The notes below the pieces were generated by a model. The model was not told the origin of the DNA. It saw only the letters and a program-made list of their open reading frames with translations, and did not search any database. From positions 1 through 35,262 of the IMG/VR virus record IMGVR_UViG_3300035670_000742: a DNA stretch of 35,262 nucleotides, one strand, 5' to 3'. Positions 17,102-23,055 of this stretch are shown here, one piece after another (position 1 is the first letter of the stretch; the number at the start of each line of letters is the position of its first letter). The DNA comes from a virus. The translations under genes were made by a program, and so were the position numbers.

Positions 17102-17516
17102 CGAAGTTGATCTCCTTGTGTTCCTTTTCGGCAGACAGCAGTTTCTTCTCGGCATCCGCGAGCTGGTCAAGGATCTTGGGGATCTGCGAGAGCATCTTCA
17201 CGGCGGTCTGCGGATTCGTGGACACGGTGTCCATCAGCACGGAGACCTGCGTGGCCGCGAAACGCCACACGATCATCCGCATGACCTTCATCCGCATCGC
17301 GTCCCCGATGTCCTCGACGAAGGACGAGTAGCGGGCGACCGCCTCGGCCACCATCTTCTCGTCGTAGGACAGCATCTTGGCGATGCGTGCGATCGGTGTG
17401 TAGATGGCGTGCAGCGCGATGATCTCACGCTCCCATTCGGGGATTCCGGCCACGTCCGGCTTGACCTTGGCCAGTTCCGCCGCAATCTCCTTCGGCGTCA
17501 TCAGCCCGCCACTCAT
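17073..17516 (-). CDS. Candidate small terminase-like protein
   Basis: This 147-residue helical protein starts at ATG 17516 with AGAGG upstream. The first part carries a likely helix-turn-helix (TPIARIAKMLSYDEKMVAEA, about 44-63), followed by long helices and a charged C-terminal coil (DQLADAEKKLLSAEKEHKEI). A DNA-binding N-terminus, central oligomerisation helices and a charged tail are the layout of small terminase subunits, and the position upstream of the large subunit fits. The adjacent 270-residue protein is a rival for this role. Moderate to low confidence in function. Confidence 0.7.
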   Translation of the reverse strand: MSGGLMTPKEIAAELAKVKPDVAGIPEWEREIIALHAIYTPIARIAKMLSYDEKMVAEAVARYSSFVEDIGDAMRMKVMRMIVWRFAATQVSVLMDTVSTNPQTAVKMLSQIPKILDQLADAEKKLLSAEKEHKEINFDDFGKSLGK

Positions 17517-17986
17517 GCGTGGCACCTCTTGACGTTCTCGCGATTCATGTCGGGCGTATAGATCTCGATGCGCCAGTGGCTCCCCCAATGCCCACCCTTG
17601 TACTTCCGCATCCAGATCCATGTCCAGTCCGGATACATGCCCTTGGCCATGTTGAACCGCACCCGCGAGTCCTTGTTGCGAATGAAGTTACCCTTGACCT
17701 CGACGGCCACCCGAGCGGCCTCGTCCACCCAGTCCGGAGTGTAGATGCCGGTGTAGAGCCGGAACTCATACCCCTCGAACTTGGCCTGCGACAGGACTCC
17801 GGGCAGGGACTTGAGCAGCGTCATGGCCTCGGTCTCGGTCTGGTTCGGGGCTGGCCTGCTGGCTTCTGCTGGCTTGGCCTCGCGGGGAGGCTCCGGCAGG
17901 CCCAGCGCCGCTTTGACGCGGTGCGTAGGCCCGCCGGGGATGCGCTCGCCATCAGGGATAGGTTCGAGATCCGACAGTCGGATCAT
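17513..17986 (-). CDS. PD-(D/E)XK nuclease-like phage protein
   Basis: This 157-residue protein has a Pro-rich linker (30-50) and then a nuclease-type core. YTPDW (Asp85) starts the metal site and VAVEVKGNF (Glu96, Lys98) completes the PD-(D/E)XK signature. A later strand with aromatic residues (YPDWTWIWMRK) follows. Small phage nucleases of this kind (for example the DUF1064 type) are often placed where Holliday-junction resolvases are found. It is next to DNA-binding genes and not far from SSB. A role in recombination or branch cutting before packaging is likely but inferred. The start follows AGGAGG. Confidence 0.75.
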   Translation of the reverse strand: MIRLSDLEPIPDGERIPGGPTHRVKAALGLPEPPREAKPAEASRPAPNQTETEAMTLLKSLPGVLSQAKFEGYEFRLYTGIYTPDWVDEAARVAVEVKGNFIRNKDSRVRFNMAKGMYPDWTWIWMRKYKGGHWGSHWRIEIYTPDMNRENVKRCHA

Positions 17987-18153
17987 CGGTTGCCCTCCTG
18001 AGCCTCGCGGAGCATCTCGTCGCGCTCGGTGAGCGGGCAGGCTTGCAGGATGGCGGAGGCCACGATGAACTGGGCAATCGTCATGCCCTGTGCAGCCGCC
18101 GTCTCCATGATCGCCACCACCGCGCTATCAGGTATGTTGACCACTGTCTTCAT
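17983..18153 (-). CDS. Small ribbon-helix-helix-like protein (56 aa)
   Basis: The open frame encodes 56 residues beginning MKTVVNIPDSAVVAIMETAA. One short strand (TVVNIPD) followed by two helices is the ribbon-helix-helix pattern of Arc/CopG/MetJ-type DNA-binding proteins. Its stop overlaps the next start (ATGA) and its start lies 26 bases inside the end of the 63-residue gene upstream, which is of the same type. It may be a regulator or an antitoxin-like protein. Confidence 0.6.
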   Translation of the reverse strand: MKTVVNIPDSAVVAIMETAAAQGMTIAQFIVASAILQACPLTERDEMLREAQEGNR

Positions 18154-18319
18154 CAATCAGTCCGAGTTCCTTGCGCAACGCCCTGTTGACTACCCACGAG
18201 AACGAGCGCTCAAGGGCTCTGGCCCGCTCCTGCACGGCTCGGTGGACCTCGTTCTCGACGTAGATCGAGACCTTGGTGCCCCCGCTCTCGTACTGCCACC
18301 CTGCCTTTTCGTCGCTCAT
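18128..18319 (-). CDS. Ribbon-helix-helix protein, likely regulator
   Basis: This 63-residue protein has the sequence TKVSIYVENEVHRAVQERAR followed by ALERSFSWVVNRALRKELGL: a strand, helix, turn and helix as in CopG/Arc repressors. The pair of helices with conserved SFSWVVNRAL is the most typical part. It lies directly downstream of a promoter-like sequence with an 11-mer that is also found inverted in another promoter. It may therefore control that pair of sites. Confidence 0.7.
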   Translation of the reverse strand: MSDEKAGWQYESGGTKVSIYVENEVHRAVQERARALERSFSWVVNRALRKELGLIDEDSGQHT

Positions 18320-18329
18320 TCTGCCACCT

Positions 18330-18357
18330 TGTATCAGATGGTGGGAGAACCTGTCAA
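18330..18357 (-). promoter_or_regulatory. Promoter-like sequence with 11-mer site
   Basis: The minus strand shows TTGACA (18357-18352) and, 16 bases on, GATACA (18335-18330). Between them is TCTCCCACCAT (18348-18338), identical in inverse orientation to the site at 19279-19289. The -10 is poor and would give a very short leader for the gene at 18319. Confidence 0.35.
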
Positions 18358-18358
18358 C

Positions 18359-18769
18359 TCAGAAGGGCAGGTTCTCGTCATCGTCCTTGGGTTTCTCGAC
18401 AGTCTCCTCCGGCGGGCGCTGATCCATCTCATCCCTGCCGCCCCGCGTCACGAAGTCCACCCCGTCGGCGAGGATGACGACCTTGGAGCGCTTGTCGCCC
18501 CCCTTGGTCTCCCACCGCTCCTGCGCCAGCCGCCCGCGCACGATGCAGTTGGCCCCCTTGGCGAGGTGCTGTCCGACCAGCTCGGCGGTCTTGCCAAACG
18601 CCTTGCAGTCGAAGAAGTGGGCCACGTCCACCGTGGTCTCCTGCACCTTGTCGCGCCGCCTCTCGTTGAAGGCCAGCGCGAAGGATGCGACGGCGACCCC
18701 GCTCGGCGTGTGCCGGATCTCGGGATCGCGTGTCAGGTTGCCGCGAATAACGACGATGTTCGTGCTCAT
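18359..18769 (-). CDS. ssb: Single-stranded DNA-binding protein
   Basis: This 136-residue protein coats single-stranded DNA during replication and recombination. The OB-fold opening VVIRGNLTRDPEIRHTPSG and AVASFALAFNERR (residues about 6-39), then HFFDCKAFGKTAELV and GANCIVRGRLAQERW, follow bacterial SSB in order. The C-terminus is acidic and ends in DDDENLPF, the partner-binding tail of SSB. The start is ATG 18769, overlapping the preceding stop (ATGA). The length is near that of phage SSBs, and the linker is shorter than in Escherichia coli. Confidence 0.93.
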   Translation of the reverse strand: MSTNIVVIRGNLTRDPEIRHTPSGVAVASFALAFNERRRDKVQETTVDVAHFFDCKAFGKTAELVGQHLAKGANCIVRGRLAQERWETKGGDKRSKVVILADGVDFVTRGGRDEMDQRPPEETVEKPKDDDENLPF

Positions 18770-19068
18770 GCCTTGTTCGTCCCCTCCACGCCGCGCGTCA
18801 TGCGATCTGCCGTCCGGCTCTGGAGCCACGTCAGCGCCGCCGCCAGATTCTCGATCGCGTACTCGTTGCGCAGGTCGGGAACCTTGGTGTTGAGGAAGCG
18901 CAGCCGGTCGATCAGCGCCATGAGCACCTCCTCGTTCGTGGTGCCGTCCTTGACCAGTTCGAGCTTGCCGTCCTTCTCTTCCTTCTCGACGAACCGGAGC
19001 GACTGGTCGCCGCCCGGACCCTCGGACCCAGCCAACTTGTACGCATGACCTGTCTTCAGTACCTTCAT
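18766..19068 (-). CDS. Acb2/Tad1-hairpin-like protein, possible anti-defence nucleotide sponge
   Basis: This 100-residue protein starts at ATG 19068 after AAGGAG; an upstream extension lies in the neighbouring gene. Residues 1-45 form a small beta-rich head (KVLKTGHAYKLAGSEG, SLRFVEKEEKDGKL). Residues 46-88 form a helical hairpin (TTNEEVLMALIDRLRFLN, YAIENLAAALTWLQSRTADR), then RGVEGTNKA. From memory this matches a frequent phage family with the pattern ALIxRLxxLN, AxxxLxxAxxWLxxRT and RGVEGT, which I associate with the Acb2/Tad1 hairpin. Those proteins bind cyclic nucleotides and block CBASS or Thoeris immunity. The link is not certain. Confidence 0.75.
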   Translation of the reverse strand: MKVLKTGHAYKLAGSEGPGGDQSLRFVEKEEKDGKLELVKDGTTNEEVLMALIDRLRFLNTKVPDLRNEYAIENLAAALTWLQSRTADRMTRGVEGTNKA

Positions 19069-19244
19069 TGCTCTTCTCCTTGTTCCTGCCTGTACTCGCC
19101 GCACCAGTCATCCGGCAATGTGTTTACCCACTTTGGACTTGGCGGACTTTTGTGACACTGCCCGAAGATGTTTGGGTGAGGGAAGCAGTTCTCGTTTATA
19201 CCTCTCCGCGCATCGCTGCGAAACCAAACCTGCACGTCTCGCAT
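19065..19244 (-). CDS. Small zinc-binding-like protein
   Basis: This 59-residue protein begins MRDVQVWFRSDARRG at ATG 19244 with AAAGGAG close upstream. An earlier ATG at 19289 lies between the -35 and -10 of a promoter, so it is less likely. Cys20, Cys30-His31 and Cys48 in DDWCGEYRQEQGEEQ follow the common pattern of small phage zinc proteins ending in WCGE(Y/F). Function unknown; first gene of the operon that carries the Acb2-like protein and SSB. Confidence 0.65.
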   Translation of the reverse strand: MRDVQVWFRSDARRGINENCFPHPNIFGQCHKSPPSPKWVNTLPDDWCGEYRQEQGEEQ

Positions 19245-19266
19245 GACTCCTTTCTGACCTTGCCAC

Positions 19267-19296
19267 ACTATCCTACACTCTCCCACCATGTGTCAA
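19267..19296 (-). promoter_or_regulatory. Promoter with embedded 11-mer
   Basis: The minus strand has TTGACA (19296-19291), an 18-base spacer and GATAGT (19272-19267). The spacer holds ATGGTGGGAGA (19289-19279), the inverse of the site at 18338-18348. It would start transcription near 19260 for the small zinc gene, the Acb2-like gene and ssb. Confidence 0.5.
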
Positions 19297-19317
19297 CACG
19301 ATTTTTCTTTTTTTCCT

Positions 19318-19638
19318 TCAAGCGTGCGTGGCATGGAGTTCGAGGTGGTGGGTTCGGCATAGCCAGACGACATCGAGCGGCTTGTCGTAGTTGTCGTGGT
19401 GGGCCTCGACTAAATCAGATCCGCACACGCAGCACGGGCCTTTCTTCACCTTGCCCCTGCTGACGTAGGTGGTGAGGTATGCCCGAGCGTTGGCCCGCCC
19501 CCGCGCCTCGTCGTCCAGCTCTGAGTGCCGCTTTCGATGGGTTCGCATCCACTCCGCCCTGCATGACAGGCACCAGCGCTGCCCTTTAACCGCCTGATTC
19601 GCCCCGCACCGCCCACACAACCCGCTTTTTTCTTTCAT
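19318..19638 (-). CDS. Zinc-finger / HNH-like protein
   Basis: This 106-residue protein has two zinc modules. Residues about 8-26 give CGRC and CLSC around NQAVKGQRW. Residues about 69-103 give CCVCGSDLVEAHHDNYDKPL then DVVWLCRTHHLELHATHA, an HNH-like arrangement of Cys pairs and His. It may be a small HNH-type nuclease or just a DNA-binding zinc protein; the catalytic set is not complete enough to choose. It is the first minus-strand gene after the divergent control region. The start follows AGGAG. Confidence 0.75.
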   Translation of the reverse strand: MKEKSGLCGRCGANQAVKGQRWCLSCRAEWMRTHRKRHSELDDEARGRANARAYLTTYVSRGKVKKGPCCVCGSDLVEAHHDNYDKPLDVVWLCRTHHLELHATHA

Positions 19639-19695
19639 GGGACTCCTATCTCAACTTGGACCTCACATCACTTTCATTGGGAGTCTCGGTGTTAA

Positions 19696-19736
19696 GTGGA
19701 ACAATGTCAATCGTGGAACATTTGCTACTGTTCCAC
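19696..19736. promoter_or_regulatory. Three-site operator-like repeats (GTGGAACA)
   Basis: GTGGAACA occurs at 19696-19703 and 19713-19720, and its reverse complement at 19729-19736. The first two copies flank a minus-strand TTGACA. The last two form an 8-8-8 inverted repeat. This suits a dimeric repressor that blocks the early minus promoter. Confidence 0.5.
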
Positions 19737-19862
19737 AGTCTATGGATGCTAGGTATAGGGGTTTTCTTGTCCGGTTGGGCTATTCCCCCTACCACCGACC
19801 TACCGAGCATGGGGAAAGGGGGCCTCCACCCTGCTGCCTAGTAGTAGAAGGTACGATGGTAT

Positions 19863-19883
19863 GGCGGGACGAGTGATCCCGCC
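19863..19883. other. GC-rich hairpin before first plus gene
   Basis: GGCGGGA (19863-19869) and TCCCGCC (19877-19883) enclose a 7-base loop. It lies about 60 bases before the first plus gene and has no U tract, so it may be an operator or leader hairpin, not a terminator. Confidence 0.35.
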
Positions 19884-19907
19884 CACCTATCGCACCTTAA
19901 CAAAGCT

Positions 19908-19921
19908 GGTTACTTGTAACC
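19908..19921. promoter_or_regulatory. Operator-like site GGTTACttGTAACC
   Basis: This near-palindrome begins 33 bases before the ATG at 19941. Two further copies, with AT in the centre, lie after the same gene (20459 and 20487). Confidence 0.55.
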
Positions 19922-19940
19922 GGCTGAAAGGGTAGGAGCC

Positions 19941-20372
19941 ATGAAGGTTGATAAGACGTTAGTCGATGGGTTGCGCGTGGCGCTGGCCAATCTCGGGAGT
20001 GCGTATGGTGCCGTCGGCATTGCGTTCGATGAGATTGCCGACGCGGCATGCACAGACCTTGACGGCGAGACGGCAACGGCCTCCACGCTGGCGGCATGCC
20101 GCGCCGATGCTTGGGCTGCCTGCAAGGCGGCTGGGCTGAAAGAGGGGACGTTCAAACGCTACTGGGCTAGCTACGTGCGCGAAGAGGGGTACGAAGACCT
20201 CTTGGATTCCACGAAGCAAAACCGCAAGGCGACGGCAAAGACGCCACCGCCAAAGGAATTCGACGCCGCCGAAATCACGGCATGGATTCAAGCTAAGTAC
20301 AATCCGAATCCGGCTCAGCGTGCGGCGCTCGCCGCCCTGTGGGCTCCCGTGAAGGAACACGCGACAGCCTGA
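19941..20372 (+). CDS. Candidate regulator, 143 aa
   Basis: This 143-residue, Ala-rich, mainly helical protein starts at ATG 19941 after GGTAGGAG. The region about 45-80 (DLDGETATASTLAACRADAW, CKAAGLKEGTFKRYWASYV) resembles a helix-turn-helix with a basic recognition helix. A Pro-rich linker (KTPPPKEFDA) and a short C-terminal helical part follow. The gene is flanked by the three GGTTAC-type palindromes and ends before a strong terminator, which suits an autoregulated DNA-binding protein. No family is recognised, so the role is inferred from context. Confidence 0.7.
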   Translation: MKVDKTLVDGLRVALANLGSAYGAVGIAFDEIADAACTDLDGETATASTLAACRADAWAACKAAGLKEGTFKRYWASYVREEGYEDLLDSTKQNRKATAKTPPPKEFDAAEITAWIQAKYNPNPAQRAALAALWAPVKEHATA

Positions 20373-20390
20373 CACCGAACCGCACAACTC

Positions 20391-20430
20391 ACACGCACGG
20401 CAATAACCTTGCCGTGCGTGTGTCTTTTTT
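20391..20430 (+). terminator. Intrinsic terminator
   Basis: ACACGCACGGCAA (391-403) pairs fully with TTGCCGTGCGTGT (409-421) over a 5-base loop and is followed by GTCTTTTTT. It lies 18 bases after the 143-residue gene and would insulate it from the long operon. Confidence 0.9.
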
Positions 20431-20457
20431 GCCCCACCATTCTCACGCATGAGAACC

Positions 20458-20501
20458 CGGTTACATGTAACCGCGCCGGAAAGTCCGGTTACATGTAACC
20501 G
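20458..20501. promoter_or_regulatory. Tandem CGGTTACATGTAACCG palindromes
   Basis: Two perfect 16-bp palindromes (20458-20473 and 20486-20501) have centres 28 bases apart. They sit immediately before an AGGAGG ribosome site (20507-20512). The spacing is close to three helical turns, allowing two dimers on one face. Confidence 0.65.
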
Positions 20502-20518
20502 AGAACAGGAGGACACGC

Positions 20519-20707
20519 ACGACCAAAAAACATGCCGAGCTGCTCCGGTGCACAACACGGGCAGCAATGAAGATACTGGCGACGCGCCAGCAGGATCAGC
20601 ATCGCGTTGTAGCCCTGATTGAACGGGCAAAGCGCATGATCGACGCTGGCGTTGACCCGACCACGGTGGACGATGATACCGCGAAACGCATCGTGAACGG
20701 AGCATAG
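20519..20707 (+). CDS. Small basic protein, probable ACG start
   Basis: AGGAGG at 20507-20512 is followed six bases later by ACG at 20519, not ATG. The frame then stays open for 62 codons to TAG 20707: TTKKHAELLRCTTRAAMKIL then DQHRVVALIERAKRMIDAGV, a charged helical protein. An in-frame ATG at 20567 would leave 46 residues without a ribosome site. Either a rare ACG start is used, or one base is misread or mutated. It is preceded by the operator pair. Function unknown. Confidence 0.5.
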   Translation, partial: TTKKHAELLRCTTRAAMKILATRQQDQHRVVALIERAKRMIDAGVDPTTVDDDTAKRIVNGA

Positions 20708-20836
20708 GCACTCCGGCGCTACGCATGCGGTCCCAACAGGGATTGCCACGCATGCGTGGCGCTACAGTGCCCATGGTACGGGCGCAATGGATGGCGCACT
20801 CCATAAGATGCGCAACTAGAGGCGGAGGATCGGAAC
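20708..20836. other. Short gap with palindromic repeat
   Basis: This 129-base gap carries a 16-bp palindrome GCCACGCATGCGTGGC (20745-20760) and a related partial copy CTACGCATGCGG at 20719-20730. No gene or clear promoter is visible in it. Confidence 0.5.
20745..20760. repeat. CCACGCATGCGTGG palindrome, copy 1
   Basis: Perfect 16-bp palindrome GCCACGCATGCGTGGC in an intergenic gap. The same 14-bp core recurs at 26871, 29540 and 33279. Confidence 0.85.
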
Positions 20837-21283
20837 ATGACTAAGATCGAGGCCGCGCGGAAAGTGACCGAGGCGGAGCGGGCGGCGGCGGAGGAGGCCA
20901 TTGCGGAGCGGCTGGGGCCGGACGCCCCGAAGCCCGCGAGCGGCGCGTCGGGCAACAGCCCGTACTCGTCGGAGACCGTCGTGTTTCTGGCCGTCGGGAC
21001 CAGCGAACGCGGGGCACGGGTGGCGCTTGCCGCCGTGTGCCAGTCCCACGATGGGGCCGGGCACTACAAGGGCCGGGGCCGGTGGCGCACGGTGTGCGTC
21101 GCCGCGCCGAAGGCGGACGGCGACCTCGCCGTCTGCGCGGCGTCTGACCGAGACGCCGAGGAAGTCGGAAGCTCCGGCTTCTACGTCCGCCCGTGGGCAA
21201 CCCATGAGGCGGAGCAGGCAAGCCGTGGGCTGGGGCTGGCGCAGGACGCGATGGCGTCCGCGTTCGCGGCGTTGGGAATCTGA
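20837..21283 (+). CDS. Hypothetical protein, GC-rich gene
   Basis: This 148-residue protein starts after GGAGG. It has an Ala/Glu-rich helical N-terminus (1-30), a short Pro/Ser linker and a compact domain (SETVVFLAVGTSERGARVAL, HYKGRGRWRTVCVAAPKADG). The GC content of this gene and the next two appears higher than the rest of the operon, with mostly G/C third codon positions. Not recognised. Confidence 0.7.
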   Translation: MTKIEAARKVTEAERAAAEEAIAERLGPDAPKPASGASGNSPYSSETVVFLAVGTSERGARVALAAVCQSHDGAGHYKGRGRWRTVCVAAPKADGDLAVCAASDRDAEEVGSSGFYVRPWATHEAEQASRGLGLAQDAMASAFAALGI

Positions 21284-21300
21284 ACCGAAAGGAGATAGAC

Positions 21301-21708
21301 ATGAAAACAGCATTGTGGTTTTCGCGCCACGCGCCGAGCGCGGCGCAGGTGGCGGAAGTGGCGGCGATGGGCTACGAGATCGCCGCGCAGGATGATGGCC
21401 TCCGGTTGGGGGCCATGAACCTGGCCGACGACGGCGACCTGAACGCCGTCCTGTCGGCGTTGCTGGGCCTGGCCGCCGAGCACGAGGCCGAAGCGTGTTT
21501 CGGCGTGTTTGCCGCGCCCGTGCAGGAATGCCTGCACCGCACGGCAAACGACGCCGTGCAGGCGGGCGAGTGGGGCCGCGTGCTGACGTGCTATGCGGCG
21601 TGGAATGTGCAGCGGTCAGCCGACGGCGGCAAGCCGACGTTCGAGCACCGCCGATTCTGCTGCGTCGGAGCGTTGACCGCCGCGGCCTTGCGGTGGGTGC
21701 GGATATGA
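21301..21708 (+). CDS. Hypothetical protein, GC-rich gene
   Basis: This 135-residue protein begins MKTALWFSRHAPSAAQVAEV. It has strongly patterned stretches (LWFSRHAPS, CFGVFAAPVQE, CYAAWNVQRS, GGKPTFEHRRFCCVG) that suggest a conserved family, but I cannot name it. The start follows AAAGGAG. Its stop overlaps the start of a possible 30-residue zinc ribbon gene. Confidence 0.7.
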   Translation: MKTALWFSRHAPSAAQVAEVAAMGYEIAAQDDGLRLGAMNLADDGDLNAVLSALLGLAAEHEAEACFGVFAAPVQECLHRTANDAVQAGEWGRVLTCYAAWNVQRSADGGKPTFEHRRFCCVGALTAAALRWVRI

Positions 21709-21797
21709 TCCGCGCTGTCTGCCCGCAGTGCGGGCGCAAGGTTGGGCCGCTTCGTGCCGCGCTCGCTCGCGGGGTCAACATCGTGCTGATCCGGTAG
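21705..21797 (+). CDS. Possible 30-residue zinc ribbon peptide
   Basis: The ATG overlaps the previous stop (ATGA). The peptide MIRAVCPQCGRKVGPLRAAL ends 10 residues later. CPQCGRK is one half of a zinc ribbon; with only one Cys pair it could dimerise around zinc. Shortness leaves doubt. Confidence 0.4.
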   Translation: MIRAVCPQCGRKVGPLRAALARGVNIVLIR

Positions 21798-21806
21798 CCT
21801 CCGGCG

Positions 21807-21832
21807 CATGGGGTGGGCCGTCTCACCCCATG
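21807..21832. other. Intergenic hairpin
   Basis: CATGGGGTG (807-815) pairs with CACCCCATG (824-832) over an 8-base loop, in the 132-base gap before the 99-residue gene. No U tract follows. It could be an RNA processing or stability element. Confidence 0.5.
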
Positions 21833-21929
21833 GCCAGAGCCTATCGGCTCTACGAGTGCGGCGTATTGACCGCACGCAACAACGGGCAATGCCGTAGCCC
21901 TATCTGCATCACGGCGCAGGGAGAGAGAC

Positions 21930-22229
21930 ATGAACGCGAAGCAGGAACGGAACGAGTTGGCAAGGGTGTTGGCCATGGTCGAATCGCTTGGCGAGTTCAA
22001 CGCCATGACAACCGACAAGCGTCGGTTGGCGGCGAGAGCCGTCGCGGCCCTGTCGGAAATGGATGACGACTCCGCGCTGGTGGCGGTGATCGCAGCGGAG
22101 CGGCGTGGACTGACGACGCGCGAGGAGAACCACAGGGCTATCGCGCGACAGGGAATCCAGGAATGGCTGTTCGGAGCGCGGATTCTCTCAGCGCCCACCT
22201 ATGCGGCCCGTCAGACCGTCGCGGCCTGA
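21930..22229 (+). CDS. Small helical hypothetical protein
   Basis: This 99-residue protein is nearly all helix (NELARVLAMVESLGEFNAMT, RRLAARAVAALSEMDDDSAL). It starts after GGGAGAG. Not recognised. It may belong to the same GC-rich insertion as the two genes before it. Confidence 0.7.
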   Translation: MNAKQERNELARVLAMVESLGEFNAMTTDKRRLAARAVAALSEMDDDSALVAVIAAERRGLTTREENHRAIARQGIQEWLFGARILSAPTYAARQTVAA

Positions 22230-22319
22230 CATCAAACCATCGCATCCCCGCCACGCATGAGTGATGGGGAGGCTCAAGCGGGTGGCGCACCTCGCGGAAC
22301 GATGCGCATGGAGCAGGGT

Positions 22320-22622
22320 ATGAGCGTGTTCCTGCTGGAAGACATGACGCGGATCGAAGTCCGCGTGATCGAAGACGTTGGCGGTCTCAAGACCGTCACC
22401 GTAAGCGTGAATGGCGGCGAGCCGGTGTCTATCACCGAGTTCACCAAGAGCCGCCAGTTGCTCGGGCTGTGGGCGCGTGTCATCAAGCGCGCTCCCTACG
22501 TCGAGCTGCGCCGCTACATCGCATGGTGCCTCCGGGCGCTCGACGATGAGCGCTGGGAGTCGGCGTGCCGCGCCGAGCGCTTCGATCAACCACTTGGCCA
22601 CTTCTGGCCATCCAAAGCGTAA
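22320..22622 (+). CDS. Hypothetical protein, 100 aa
   Basis: The ATG at 22320 is chosen because GGAG lies seven bases upstream. Earlier in-frame ATGs (22257, 22302, 22308) have none. Beta-rich first half (SVFLLEDMTRIEVRVIEDVG) and helical second half (SRQLLGLWARVIKRAPYVEL). The TAA stop lies inside a 16-bp palindrome. Not recognised. Confidence 0.65.
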   Translation: MSVFLLEDMTRIEVRVIEDVGGLKTVTVSVNGGEPVSITEFTKSRQLLGLWARVIKRAPYVELRRYIAWCLRALDDERWESACRAERFDQPLGHFWPSKA

Positions 22623-22632
22623 CATGTTACGC
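22617..22632. repeat. Perfect palindrome GCGTAACATGTTACGC
   Basis: A 16-bp perfect palindrome covers the stop codon of the 100-residue gene. Its core TAACATGTTA shares the central CATG with the GGTTACATGTAACC sites but with different arms. Possibly an operator, or chance. Confidence 0.6.
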
Positions 22633-22680
22633 CCACCCCGCCCGTGGGGATCATACGCGGGCAATCACAAAGGAGAAGCA

Positions 22681-22755
22681 ATGAACGACGCCGAACGCCA
22701 CGGATCACGGGCGCGGGAACCGCGTACCGTGAATCCGGTTGTTGGAATCTTTTGA
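22681..22755 (+). CDS. Possible 24-residue peptide gene
   Basis: ATG 22681 follows a strong AAAGGAG by five bases. The frame gives MNDAERHGSRAREPRTVNPV and four more residues, ending at TGA 22755. It is hydrophilic with no domain. It could be a leader or coupling peptide for the next gene 29 bases on. Confidence 0.4.
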   Translation: MNDAERHGSRAREPRTVNPVVGIF

Positions 22756-22784
22756 CCGCGAATGTCCAGACATTGGAGGAACGA

Positions 22785-23018
22785 ATGAAGATTACGATTG
22801 AGTTGACCTACGACGAGGCGAGGCAGGTTGACTGGGCCTTGGCCATGCGCCAGACGACGCTGGAGGAGTTCATCGAGGACAACCCGAAGGACACGGACGG
22901 CATCGAGCGTACCGCTCTGGAGTTGCAGGCTTGCGCCAGCGTCGTTCACAAGCTCGCGCCGCTGTTCAAGGCCGTGCATTCCAACGCTGCGCCTCAGACT
23001 GGCGCGGAACGCGCCTAG
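22785..23018 (+). CDS. Small hypothetical protein
   Basis: This 77-residue protein starts at ATG 22785 after GGAGG. It opens with a strand (MKITIELTYDEA) and then has two long helices (VDWALAMRQTTLEEFIEDNP, ERTALELQACASVVHKLAPL). It is a typical early phage accessory protein. Not recognised. Confidence 0.75.
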   Translation: MKITIELTYDEARQVDWALAMRQTTLEEFIEDNPKDTDGIERTALELQACASVVHKLAPLFKAVHSNAAPQTGAERA

Positions 23019-23055
23019 TCTGGAGGCGCTGGTTGGCAATCTGAATGGAGGAACG

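Larger units (their letters stand above)
19639..19940. promoter_or_regulatory. Divergent control region
   Basis: About 300 bases without a convincing gene separate the two transcription blocks. It holds three copies of GTGGAACA, TTGACA on the minus strand (19710-19705), an extended TAGGTATAG on the plus strand near 19750, a GC hairpin (19863-19883) and a GGTTAC-type palindrome before the plus gene. A loose inverted repeat (TTCCCC 19783-19788, GGGGAA 19811-19816) is also present. No strong sigma-70-like pair is complete, so activation by a phage factor is possible. Confidence 0.6.

Noticed and set aside
19637-19876. 79-codon frame in the divergent region
   Set aside because: No ribosome site and unusual composition; the region is better explained as regulatory.
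20816-22198. 460-codon minus-strand frame
   Set aside because: Opposes three plausible plus-strand genes with good ribosome sites; composition is that of a shadow.
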